Below, piece by piece: positions 1 to 7,558 of a stretch of DNA of 19,196 nucleotides; within the stretch, counting starts at the first letter, position 1; every line of letters starts with the position of its first letter. The DNA is from UBA2798 sp046289975. GTDB lineage: Bacteria > Bacteroidota > Bacteroidia > Flavobacteriales_D > UBA2798. The translations under genes and the position numbers were made by a program. Under the pieces are notes generated by a model. That model saw only the letters and a list, made by a program, of their open reading frames with translations. It made no database searches and was not told the DNA's origin. Location of the stretch: positions 1 to 19,196 of the forward strand of contig JBKBUQ010000048.1 of assembly GCA_046289975.1 (NCBI GenBank). Reading direction: 5' to 3'.

Positions 1-103
1 CCAAAAATAACCATTTCCAAATGATGCATTGTGAATTCCGTCACTTTGTGGATTATCGGAATGGAAGAAAATCTCCGATCGCTCTAAACCTTACCTTCAT
101 AAA

Positions 104-535
104 ATGGATTTCGGTGCGGGATATGCCGGTTTGTTTTTAGGTTGTTTCGTTTCGGCTACCATTTTGCCGTTTGCATCCGAGGCTTTTGTATTGGCTATGC
201 TTTTAGGTGGCTACGATCCTGTTGTCGTTGTTATTGTTGCCTCTCTGGGGAATTGGCTCGGAGGACTTACCAATTACCTGCTGGGCTATCTGGCCGATTA
301 CCATGTTCTTGAACGGCGATTTTCATTGAAAAAAGAAAAAGTCGATCGTTTTAAAACCTGGGTCGACCGTTACGGTGTATGGGTTGCCCTCATTACCTGG
401 GTGCCTGTAATTGGCGATCCGCTCACTTTGGTGTTGGGGTTCTTCAGGACATCCTTCTGGAAAATTGCAGTTTTATCGCTAATTGGAAAGTGCGTTCGCT
501 ATATCGTTATGGCCTGGATCACTTTGCAGTTTTAA
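104..535 (+). CDS. YqaA/DedA-like small membrane protein (SNARE-associated Golgi protein family)
   Basis: A 143-residue, very hydrophobic protein with about four membrane segments, near residues 8-30, 35-60, 90-112 and 118-140. The short charged loop near residues 70-85 is rich in Lys and Arg. The order of features, with an early acidic residue in 'ASEAF', a Gly-rich 'GNWLGG' turn, a central basic loop, and 'PVIGDPLTLVLGFFR' before the last helix, fits the YqaA branch of the DedA/SNARE-associated family. Members are inner-membrane proteins thought to move lipids or act in envelope homeostasis, and the precise substrate of this branch is unknown. The only ATG in the open frame is at 104, since an in-frame TGA lies at 32-34. 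No Shine-Dalgarno is visible, as is usual in this phylum. It lies 149 bp before rsmE on the same strand. Confidence 0.8.
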   Translation: MDFGAGYAGLFLGCFVSATILPFASEAFVLAMLLGGYDPVVVVIVASLGNWLGGLTNYLLGYLADYHVLERRFSLKKEKVDRFKTWVDRYGVWVALITWVPVIGDPLTLVLGFFRTSFWKIAVLSLIGKCVRYIVMAWITLQF

Positions 536-570
536 TTTTATGGAATACGCCTTTTTATTGCATCTAAAAC

Positions 571-650
571 GGAAAGATCCTTTCCCGCGGAGTATGCAAT
601 AGTTCGCAACAAAGGCCATTCCGATGTGGAGGGGATCTTTTCCCTTTTTT
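571..650 (+). terminator. possible long-loop terminator between yqaA-like gene and rsmE
   Basis: GGAAAGATCC at 571-580 is matched by GGATCTTTTCC at 633-643, a one-base-bulged inverted repeat around a loop of about 52 nt. A run of six T follows at 645-650. The position after the first gene and the T-run suit an intrinsic terminator, but the large loop makes this uncertain. Confidence 0.3.
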
Positions 651-684
651 ACAAGGCCAGACAAATGCTTAACTTGCAGTCCTA

Positions 685-1389
685 ATGCATTTGTTTTATT
701 CCACCACGATTCAAAATAACCAGATTCTCCTCGATGAAGAAGAGAGTCGGCATGCAATTTCAGTATTGCGGTTAAAAGTGGATGATAATTTTCAAGTGAC
801 AGATGGCCGCGGATCATTATACCGTTGCAAGGTAGGCGAGATCACCAAAAAAAATGTTGTCGGTCAGATCCTTGAAACGGAAAAAACTTCAGTAGCACAA
901 AGCCTTTTGCATATTGCCATTGCACCTACTAAAAACACAGATCGGTTGGAATGGTTTTTGGAAAAATCCTGTGAGTTCGGTATCGGGAAAATCACTCCTA
1001 TAATATGTGAACGATCAGAACGCAAGGATGTGAGAATTGATCGGCTAAATAAGGTCTTGGTTGCTGCCATGAAACAATCGCTTCATCTGTGGTTACCCGA
1101 TCTACGTGAGCCGCTTCCGTTGAAAAAGTTATTGGCAGAAAGTGGTTCAGTCGAAAAATACATTGCGCATTGTGTTCCCGGTAACAAACAACAATTTTTT
1201 GATGCGGTTTCTCCAACTCAGCCTACCTTAATTCTCATTGGGCCTGAAGGTGACTTTTCCCCCAATGAAATTCAATTGGCCATTGAACAAAAATTCAAGC
1301 CGGTTAGTCTTGGGAATAGTCGGCTACGAACTGAAACGGCAGGCATTGCAGCTGCTCATATTTTCGCAATCCGTTCCGAAAAGAAGTAA
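685..1389 (+). CDS. rsmE: 16S rRNA (uracil(1498)-N3)-methyltransferase RsmE
   Basis: A 234-residue SPOUT-class methyltransferase. In the family it methylates N3 of U1498 in 16S rRNA of the 30S subunit, using S-adenosylmethionine, in the cytoplasm. The N-terminal PUA-like part begins with 'HLFYS' and contains the 'SRHAISVLRL' segment near residues 21-30. The SPOUT knot that binds SAM is seen as GPEGDFS at residues 186-192 and LGNSRLRTETAG at 209-220, both hallmark RsmE motifs, and 'CERSERKDV' near 108-116 is also typical. Length is normal. The ATG at 685 gives the expected family N-terminus. It is convergent with the TonB receptor gene, which ends 86 bp away. Confidence 0.95.
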   Translation: MHLFYSTTIQNNQILLDEEESRHAISVLRLKVDDNFQVTDGRGSLYRCKVGEITKKNVVGQILETEKTSVAQSLLHIAIAPTKNTDRLEWFLEKSCEFGIGKITPIICERSERKDVRIDRLNKVLVAAMKQSLHLWLPDLREPLPLKKLLAESGSVEKYIAHCVPGNKQQFFDAVSPTQPTLILIGPEGDFSPNEIQLAIEQKFKPVSLGNSRLRTETAGIAAAHIFAIRSEKK

Positions 1390-1475
1390 TCAATTTTGAT
1401 AGAAATGGATTAAGGTCCGGAACGAAGATGTCAATAATTAAAGTTGACTTGGCTGTTATTTAATTGATTTTACGA

Positions 1476-4031
1476 TTAAAATTTCACACTTAATTTCAAA
1501 TTTACCCTTCTGGAAGTAAGGTAATTGGGAACAGCATATTGCCTGTTGTTTACATCTTCAATCCACATGTACGAAATGGTGTTATTGATGCCCAAAAGAT
1601 TAAAAACTTCAAGACTCAACCACATATCACTGAGTTTACTCAAAAAGGATCCCGGTTTAATTTGTTCTTTGCGTGTGAGAAATTGTTTGGAGAAACCAAT
1701 ATCAATCCTTCTGTACGGGGGAGTGCGCAATACATCTTTGTACCTTTCAAATCCGGGTGGCCCATACGGTAAACGTGTTCCGAATAATGCATTCAGGTGG
1801 ACTTTGAACGTTGGCCAGTTGGGCATTTCGTCCTGAAAGAATAATCCAAATGTCATAAACTGATCTGTTGGACGAGGAATATATCCTGGTTCTGTGTAGG
1901 TGGAATCGACAGCGATGTTATTAAACGTATAACCCGGTACAATCACTTCTCCATTGCTGTTATAGTAGGTGTAATAGTAATCGTCTTTAATATCTTCCTC
2001 CGTTTTAAGAAATCCCAATGTTGCCCATGATTCAATTCCTTTAATGAATTCCCCGTTAATTTTAAAATCCCAGCCTTTAGCGTAACCTACAGCATTGTTG
2101 TTGGCATAATAACGGATTCTCACATTATCTACTTCATAGGGATTTAAATCGTTCAGCATTTTATAATACAACTCGGTGCTGAACTTAAAAGTGCGGTCCC
2201 ACATTTTAAAAAATAGATCACCACCCAATACAAAATGAATGGAACGCTGTGCACGTAAATTGTAATTGATATTTCCACTCAGATCACGTAACTCCCTGTA
2301 AAAAGGCGGTTGGTAATAGACTCCTGTCTTAAAACGAAGCACGGCATTGATCCTGGTAATGGTACTGTCTTTAATTCGGAACCAGCTGGGAACATAGGTA
2401 ATTCCTGCTCGGGGGGAAATAAGCAGCTGATCATTAAAGTCCCAAAAATTTCCTCTCGCGCCAAAATTATAATCCCATGAACTGATGCTGGTGAAAGTAC
2501 TGTCTGCCAACTTAATTTCTTTTTTTCGGTCGATCGATTGACTGTATTGCAAATGTCCGGTGTATCTGCTGGAGGATAAACGGATCTTCGCCTTGATAAC
2601 ATCATTGAGAATGATCTGATCACTCGGTATTTGCGGAATTGAAAATCCTGCCGAATCCAACATGTTCCATTCACTTAGTTTGTCGTTGATCCGTTCTCCC
2701 TGGTAGCGTAATCCCCAGTTTATTTTTGCACCGTTTTTAAGTTCGTGCTGACCTAAATGCGAAACATTGTAAACGAAGGCATCCAGCCTGTTGCGAGCAT
2801 GATTCAGAAATGTTCCCACCCCGCGGACAAATAAAACTTCTCCAAAATTTTCTGACCCAAGATCACGCTCCAATTCCGAAAGTCGGTATTGTCCCTGGAT
2901 ATCGAACGATTCTGATTCAATACTGCGGTAAATGGAACCAATGAATTTAATAGTGGTTTTTTCAGAGATAATGTGCTCCGATGTTAAAGCGCCGGTCATC
3001 GTTTCGAATCGTGTTATCTCCTGACCATCGAAAAATACAGTAAGACGCAAGGCCTCGTTTACCGTTCCGAAATCCGTTTCTCTTGTTTCCGGAATCATGC
3101 GGTATAGGTTGTTGGAATAATGTCCCAAAAAGGAAAGATTCCAATTCTCCCTTGCCTTGTAGGTGAGGAGAAATTGTCCGTCGGCAAAAACAGGACGATA
3201 ATCACCTTTTGTAGGAAGCGCATTCAAAACGTAGGAGTTTGAACGGTAACGGAATGCGGTAATGTACGAGAAACGTTGCTTGACTTTACCTTCGAAATGC
3301 ACGGAACCACCGAGTAAACTCATGGATGCTGATCCCTTTTTTTCGATGGGCGATTTGTATTTGATATCCAATACCGACGACATCTTATCGCCATACCGGG
3401 CTTCAAATCCTCCGGATGAGAAGTAGATATCTTCCACCATATCCGAATTGATGAATGATAATCCTTCCTGTTGACCACTTCGAACAAGAAATGGACGATA
3501 GATTTCAATGTCGTTTACATAAATTAAATTCTCATCAAAATTTCCGCCACGCACCGAATATTGTGCACTCATTTCATTATTGGAAGAAACTCCCATCCCA
3601 AATGATTTGATAAGATCTTCCACATTTCCTGTCATTGTTGGAAGTTGTTTAAACTCAATCTTGGGCATTTTTTCAATCGGGGGACGTTTCACACCTCCAT
3701 CAACGGTTACTTCGATGAGGGTTTGAAATTGAAGCAGTACGTTTTGTGTTTTTTCTTCACCCTTTTTGAGCCGAACGAGAATTGTTTTTCGTTCATGACC
3801 GGAATACGAATAAGATACAGAAAGCGAAGAGTCAGAAGGCAGAATGAGCAAATAGGTTCCATCTTCATTTGTTGTAGTACCTGTATGCAGCGGCGTAACA
3901 TAAATGTTGACGTCTTTGAGTGGTTTACCTAATTCATCCACAACACGGCCTTTCAATACACCGGTGCGCTGTGCGGAAACACTGCATACCGGGATCAAAA
4001 TGGCAAGGATAATTAGAAAGCAAAATCGCAT
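1476..4031 (-). CDS. TonB-dependent outer-membrane receptor with carboxypeptidase-regulatory-like domain
   Basis: An 851-residue outer-membrane receptor. From this start it has a clean signal peptide ('MRFCFLIILAILIP', cleavage after 'VSAQ'). A carboxypeptidase-regulatory-like beta-sandwich follows near residues 25-105 ('LKGRVVDELGKPLKDVNIYV', 'TNEDGTYLL'). A TonB plug lies near 125-230, with 'YSVRGGNFDENLIYVNDIEI' and 'SGGFEARYGDKMSSVLDIKY', and a beta-barrel runs to the final Phe ('LKLSVKF'). Such receptors import large or scarce substrates using the proton-motive force. No SusD-type lipoprotein is next to it, so it is not a standard Sus-like glycan pair, and the substrate cannot be told. 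A longer frame starts at a GTG at 4055, but its extra eight residues (MVLLLLAS) weaken the signal-peptide form, so ATG 4031 is preferred. The gene downstream on the minus strand is none (rsmE is convergent); upstream is another secreted protein with the same regulatory-like domain. Confidence 0.93.
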   Translation of the reverse strand: MRFCFLIILAILIPVCSVSAQRTGVLKGRVVDELGKPLKDVNIYVTPLHTGTTTNEDGTYLLILPSDSSLSVSYSYSGHERKTILVRLKKGEEKTQNVLLQFQTLIEVTVDGGVKRPPIEKMPKIEFKQLPTMTGNVEDLIKSFGMGVSSNNEMSAQYSVRGGNFDENLIYVNDIEIYRPFLVRSGQQEGLSFINSDMVEDIYFSSGGFEARYGDKMSSVLDIKYKSPIEKKGSASMSLLGGSVHFEGKVKQRFSYITAFRYRSNSYVLNALPTKGDYRPVFADGQFLLTYKARENWNLSFLGHYSNNLYRMIPETRETDFGTVNEALRLTVFFDGQEITRFETMTGALTSEHIISEKTTIKFIGSIYRSIESESFDIQGQYRLSELERDLGSENFGEVLFVRGVGTFLNHARNRLDAFVYNVSHLGQHELKNGAKINWGLRYQGERINDKLSEWNMLDSAGFSIPQIPSDQIILNDVIKAKIRLSSSRYTGHLQYSQSIDRKKEIKLADSTFTSISSWDYNFGARGNFWDFNDQLLISPRAGITYVPSWFRIKDSTITRINAVLRFKTGVYYQPPFYRELRDLSGNINYNLRAQRSIHFVLGGDLFFKMWDRTFKFSTELYYKMLNDLNPYEVDNVRIRYYANNNAVGYAKGWDFKINGEFIKGIESWATLGFLKTEEDIKDDYYYTYYNSNGEVIVPGYTFNNIAVDSTYTEPGYIPRPTDQFMTFGLFFQDEMPNWPTFKVHLNALFGTRLPYGPPGFERYKDVLRTPPYRRIDIGFSKQFLTRKEQIKPGSFLSKLSDMWLSLEVFNLLGINNTISYMWIEDVNNRQYAVPNYLTSRRVNLKLSVKF

Positions 4032-4037
4032 AGAGGC

Positions 4038-4045
4038 CAAAAGTA
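4038..4045 (-). promoter_or_regulatory. TAnnTTTG box directly before the TonB receptor start
   Basis: On the minus strand TACTTTTG matches the Bacteroidota -7 consensus TAnnTTTG and ends 6 nt before ATG 4031. No clear TTTG element sits 18-20 nt upstream. If active it would give an almost leaderless mRNA and would rule out the GTG start at 4055. A chance match within the coding frame is possible. Confidence 0.3.
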
Positions 4046-4189
4046 GCAAAACCACTCTAAAACGGGGAATAGGCCAGATATTGTGTTTATCGCTTTATTG
4101 AAGATAACTCCCTTACGAAATCAGATAGGGGTAAAAAAGTGAAATAAGCCTCAAATGAGGATTGATGTAATAAGCTGAAAAAGCCGAAT

Positions 4190-4864
4190 TTACTTCTGTT
4201 TGAAGTCCCCGTTCTTCCAGGCCTGAACAAACTGATACCAGGCAATTGGATTCAACAGATTGTTGGGAGGAACCTGGCCGGCGTAATAGAGTTTGTAGCG
4301 TTCCATACGCATAGCCTGGTAATAGGCCATTTGAGCATCATTACTCATTGCTATAGCTGCATCGCGGACTTGAGCATCCTGCATGTTTTTATAGGCACGA
4401 GCCATGTAATCATCCTGAAGATTCATGTTTACAAACGCCTGCGCAAATTGCTCTTTCGAAGGCCAGGGATATACTGTAACCTGCGGCAGGACAATAGTAT
4501 CGGGTTGCATCATCTGGATCAGGGAATATTTGTCTTCTGTTAATGTATCCGGAATTACAAAACGAGAACGTTTAAAGCCAACTGAAGAAAATATGATGGT
4601 ATCTCCCTCCATTGCAACGAAAGAGTAGAAGCCATAATAATCCGAAACCGTTCCGCGTCCTGTTTTCTTATCGAAAATATTTACAAAGGGAATTGGCCTA
4701 AGGCTATCGGCAGTGACAATAATACCGGAAAATTGAATGAATTTCCTTTGCTTGGTGGTATCCGTTTTTACCGTGACTGAGGTAGCAGGTCGTGTTGTCT
4801 GAGCATTGACTTCCGGCAGGAAAAACACAACGGTAAATAGCAGTATAGTGAATAGATGCTTCAT
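4190..4864 (-). CDS. secreted protein with carboxypeptidase-regulatory-like domain
   Basis: A 224-residue protein from ATG 4864. It has a signal peptide ('MKHLFTILLFTVVFFLPEVNAQ'-like, cleavage near residue 22), then a Thr-rich linker. A carboxypeptidase-regulatory-like domain lies near residues 43-105 ('FSGIIVTADSLRPIPFVNIF', 'GTVSDYYGFYSFV'), the fold also found at the N-terminus of TonB receptors. The remainder (about 130-224) is helical and rich in Met, Gln and Tyr, with no barrel, no plug and no lipobox, so it probably stays in the periplasm or attached to the envelope. Its function is unknown. A longer in-frame start exists at 4915, but that would overlap the HD gene and place the promoter box at 4880-4887 inside the gene, so 4864 is chosen. 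It precedes the TonB receptor by about 160 bp and could be an accessory protein for it, which is inference only. Confidence 0.8.
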   Translation of the reverse strand: MKHLFTILLFTVVFFLPEVNAQTTRPATSVTVKTDTTKQRKFIQFSGIIVTADSLRPIPFVNIFDKKTGRGTVSDYYGFYSFVAMEGDTIIFSSVGFKRSRFVIPDTLTEDKYSLIQMMQPDTIVLPQVTVYPWPSKEQFAQAFVNMNLQDDYMARAYKNMQDAQVRDAAIAMSNDAQMAYYQAMRMERYKLYYAGQVPPNNLLNPIAWYQFVQAWKNGDFKQK

Positions 4865-4879
4865 GTTCAATCTGTTTTG

Positions 4880-4887
4880 CAAAGATA
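4880..4887 (-). promoter_or_regulatory. promoter -7 box for the small regulatory-like-domain gene
   Basis: The minus strand reads TATCTTTGCAAAAC, an exact match to TAnnTTTG, 15 nt before ATG 4864. A TTG lies upstream in 'CGTTGC' at about 4899-4904, though closer than the usual 18-20 nt. It overlaps the end of the HD gene's trailing region, so the small gene can be transcribed on its own. Confidence 0.45.
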
Positions 4888-4896
4888 GGCCCTTTT

Positions 4897-5556
4897 TTAG
4901 CAACGACCCTCCCATTCCCCGAAAAACCGTGCCATCCAGAGCTCCATGAAGGCATGACGTTCATCAGCAATTCGCTTTCCCTCAGTTGTATTCATGCGAT
5001 TTCTGAGCAAAAGCAATTTTTCATAAAAATGGTTAATTGTATGACCTTCATCTTTACGGTAGGAGTCAAAGTCTTTGTGCAAAACGGGTTTTTTATCAGG
5101 ATCATATAATGGCCGACCTTTCGACCCTCCATAGGCGAATGCTCGGGCAATTCCAATTGCGCCAATTGCATCCAATCGATCAGCATCCTGAACACAAGCG
5201 GCTTCCATGGTGCTAACGGGAGTGGCAACACCTGCGCCCTTGTAACTTATCTCTCCAATCAGTTGAATGACTTTCTTAATACTTTTTTCATCGACAGCAT
5301 ATTTTTGCATCATCGCTTTTGCATCACGCTGATTTTTTCCAAGATCGTCGGGATGAAATTTGTGATCGGCAATATCGTGCAACAGCGCCCCAAGTGCACA
5401 AATAAAAGTATCGGCATTTTCTTTCCCTGCAAGAATCAGCGACATTCGAAATACCCTTTCGATGTGATGCCAGTCGTGACCTGTTCCTTCTCCTTCAAAA
5501 AGTGATTGGATCTCCTGACTGATCTGTTCAATTATTGCCTCTTCACCGGGATTCAT
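4897..5556 (-). CDS. HD-domain phosphohydrolase (YedJ-like)
   Basis: A 219-residue cytoplasmic protein of the HD metal-dependent phosphohydrolase superfamily, similar in layout to E. coli YedJ. The metal-binding signature is complete: His27 and His31 in 'GHDWHHIERV', the His60-Asp61 pair in 'LLHDIAD', and Asp124 in 'CVQDADRLDAIGAIG'. The substrate is not known for this subgroup; family members cleave phosphate esters, often of nucleotides. The start is ATG at 5554-5556. The preceding cytochrome gene stops at TGA 5556-5558, so stop and start share one base (TGATG), a layout that favours translational coupling. A TTG one codon upstream would be an alternative start. The functional link to the cytochrome is unclear, and the coupling may only set expression. 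Confidence 0.88.
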   Translation of the reverse strand: MNPGEEAIIEQISQEIQSLFEGEGTGHDWHHIERVFRMSLILAGKENADTFICALGALLHDIADHKFHPDDLGKNQRDAKAMMQKYAVDEKSIKKVIQLIGEISYKGAGVATPVSTMEAACVQDADRLDAIGAIGIARAFAYGGSKGRPLYDPDKKPVLHKDFDSYRKDEGHTINHFYEKLLLLRNRMNTTEGKRIADERHAFMELWMARFFGEWEGRC

Positions 5557-7484
5557 CAATAAAATACGATTTTACGGGTAAACAGATGTTCTCCGCATCG
5601 TATACGGGCAATATAAGTGCCTTGCAATCCGGTTCCCTCTACATAAAATGAATCACTGTTGGGTTGAATATTCCGAATACGTCTTCCGCCTAGATCAAAG
5701 AGTTCAATCTGATCGATCTTTTCACCACACTCGATTTTTACTCTGCCGTTTGTGCTTGGATTCGGGAAGATGTTCAGTAGGGGAGATGCAACCGTTGCAA
5801 CAGACTGAAATCCGCCAATCAGCAATGCTTCTGCAACCAGAACAGGAGATTTGTCGGAGCTATTGTACATTCCCTGAAACAAACTTATTTCGGGTGAGGA
5901 ATAACTAAACATTTCACTCAGAAATCGTTTGGGAACGGATTCATAATAAATTTTAGCACTCACATTTAATGCTCCCGTATACCCGGAAAGTGGAATATGG
6001 TATCGTATAATATCAGCGCCGGTTCCTTCTGTTGCTCCGTTACGGTTGAAATCCGGATCGCTGAGAGCACCACCAACAATCATACAGGTATCGTAAGCAG
6101 GATGTCCAATAGTAAATCCTTCAGGTACCAAACGGTTGTCCTTTAGTGATGATTTTGCTCTTTCCAAAACGGTTGTAACATTATCGTTCACATCACCCAT
6201 TACCATTTCGTAAATCTGAATCTGTTGTTCAGAGTTGATCATGGTATAATGAGGTTCGTACGTCGAGTTTTCATTTACCAATTCATCGTTCTGCCTAATA
6301 CCCGAACGGAATAGTGTATCTCCAAGATCATTCCTTACCACAAACTCCACATAGATTCTTCGTGAAGGATATCCGCTGGGAAATTTATGTCCTGCTTTGT
6401 TGGTTAGTTGCAAAGCATAAAATGCAGTATCAACGGTACGGGATGTTTCCTGCAAGCTCAGTGAGAGGCTTTGTTGTTTCAGCATTCGTTCTGTGCGTAC
6501 AATACTTGAATCGAGTTGTCTTGCTGTTGAGTATAACCCAAGTACTGTTGCATTTTCTTTCATTAGCTTTAGCATGAAAACATTAGCACCAACCAATTCA
6601 TGTTTTCCAAATGGAGTGCGGAATAATCCGAATGGTGGCCCGGTCGATAACCTAACTGCATCATTGATTCGGGGAATATGACATCCCTGGCAGGAAATAC
6701 CCTGTGGATTTGGAATGTCGTTGTTAAATCGGGAATTCAGCCATTCGTGATACGTTGCCTGCTCAATAAAATGATCGCCAGTTAAATTCCCGCTGAGGTC
6801 TGATGTTTGCGTAATGAGCGTGTGACAACCGGCGCATAAACCTGCTCTGTTGATGTGTGGACTGAAGGTTGGAGTGAATCCTGTATTTCCTGCCATTGGT
6901 CCCATTGGGTTGGTATAAGGACCGTAAACTGTTTTATCTGTGGTGAAATACAATTCTCCTGAAAAACGTTTACCGATAAGTGTATCGCGCTGTTGATGAC
7001 AGGCACCGCATGAAACACCGTCGAGTCCCACTGAATCTGTGTTTAATTCGGTCATTCCATAAGGCTGATTCAGGTGTAATGCATTGTATTTTCCCAATGG
7101 AGCATGACATTTTACACAAGTCGATTCCAATGCATTTTGATGTGCCGGATTGATTAAAACTTCATGACTCACTTTTGCTTTCCAAAGCGGATCTTTTGCC
7201 GAATTCGCCATTATTGTTCCTGCCCAGGCATCCATAACATTTACATCATTCCCCATTGCGTCAACAGAAGCGAGCTGATCGATGTCGTACCCATGACATT
7301 GGGAACAGATTCCTGCAGCAGAAAATAAAGTATTGCTCTGATATCCCCACGCACGGATTTGCTGGTGTGAACCAACTTTCAGTAAATGCTCATCAATGGA
7401 AAATTGTTTTGCATTTTCCTGTGCAGAAAGCAGCCAGACGGAGCAGGAAATGATACCTAATACAAGCAGAAGGGGACGTTTCAT
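5556..7484 (-). CDS. five-heme cytochrome c-like protein with T9SS C-terminal sorting domain
   Basis: A 642-residue exported protein. The signal peptide is 'MKRPLLLVLGIISCSVWLLS', cleaved after 'AQ' near residue 22. Five CxxCH heme c attachment motifs are present: CSQCH 60-64, CVKCH 123-127, CGACH 159-163, CAGCH 217-221 and CQGCH 265-269. All lie in the first 270 residues, interspersed with other His residues that could be distal ligands. The region 280-560 has no heme motif and looks beta-rich. The last 75 residues ('LLNIFPNPSTNGRVKI' to the final 'KIVFY') form a type A T9SS sorting domain, so the product should cross the outer membrane and be attached at the surface or released. This suggests extracellular or cell-surface electron transfer, or a surface oxidoreductase, but the redox partner is unknown. 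Its stop overlaps the HD gene start. Confidence 0.9.
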   Translation of the reverse strand: MKRPLLLVLGIISCSVWLLSAQENAKQFSIDEHLLKVGSHQQIRAWGYQSNTLFSAAGICSQCHGYDIDQLASVDAMGNDVNVMDAWAGTIMANSAKDPLWKAKVSHEVLINPAHQNALESTCVKCHAPLGKYNALHLNQPYGMTELNTDSVGLDGVSCGACHQQRDTLIGKRFSGELYFTTDKTVYGPYTNPMGPMAGNTGFTPTFSPHINRAGLCAGCHTLITQTSDLSGNLTGDHFIEQATYHEWLNSRFNNDIPNPQGISCQGCHIPRINDAVRLSTGPPFGLFRTPFGKHELVGANVFMLKLMKENATVLGLYSTARQLDSSIVRTERMLKQQSLSLSLQETSRTVDTAFYALQLTNKAGHKFPSGYPSRRIYVEFVVRNDLGDTLFRSGIRQNDELVNENSTYEPHYTMINSEQQIQIYEMVMGDVNDNVTTVLERAKSSLKDNRLVPEGFTIGHPAYDTCMIVGGALSDPDFNRNGATEGTGADIIRYHIPLSGYTGALNVSAKIYYESVPKRFLSEMFSYSSPEISLFQGMYNSSDKSPVLVAEALLIGGFQSVATVASPLLNIFPNPSTNGRVKIECGEKIDQIELFDLGGRRIRNIQPNSDSFYVEGTGLQGTYIARIRCGEHLFTRKIVFY

Positions 7485-7499
7485 ACCTGCTAATATAAA

Positions 7500-7540
7500 G
7501 AACCCCGTGAAATCCTTTGGTGAGGTTTGTCACGGGGTTC
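7500..7540 (-). terminator. hairpin between nhaD and the cytochrome gene (terminator or leader element)
   Basis: GAACCCCGTGA at 7500-7510 pairs perfectly with TCACGGGGTTC at 7530-7540, an 11-bp GC-rich stem with a 19-nt loop. It follows the nhaD stop by 18 bp on the minus strand, as a terminator would. After the stem on the minus strand comes TTTATAT, a weak T-tract. It ends only 16 nt before the cytochrome ATG, leaving no room for a separate promoter between them. Confidence 0.65.
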
Positions 7541-7558
7541 GTTAAAGCTTGAAAATGA

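Noticed and set aside
1..103. Possible 3' end of an upstream gene (frame ending TGA at 22-24)
   Set aside because: Only seven codons are visible and no family can be recognised, so it cannot be supported as a gene.
479..817. Minus-strand frame of 112 residues between the first two genes
   Set aside because: It overlaps the ends of two well-supported plus-strand genes, has no start signal and no recognisable features.
1476..4864. A Sus-like polysaccharide utilisation locus
   Set aside because: The TonB receptor has no adjacent SusD-like lipoprotein and no glycoside hydrolase or sensor genes are present.
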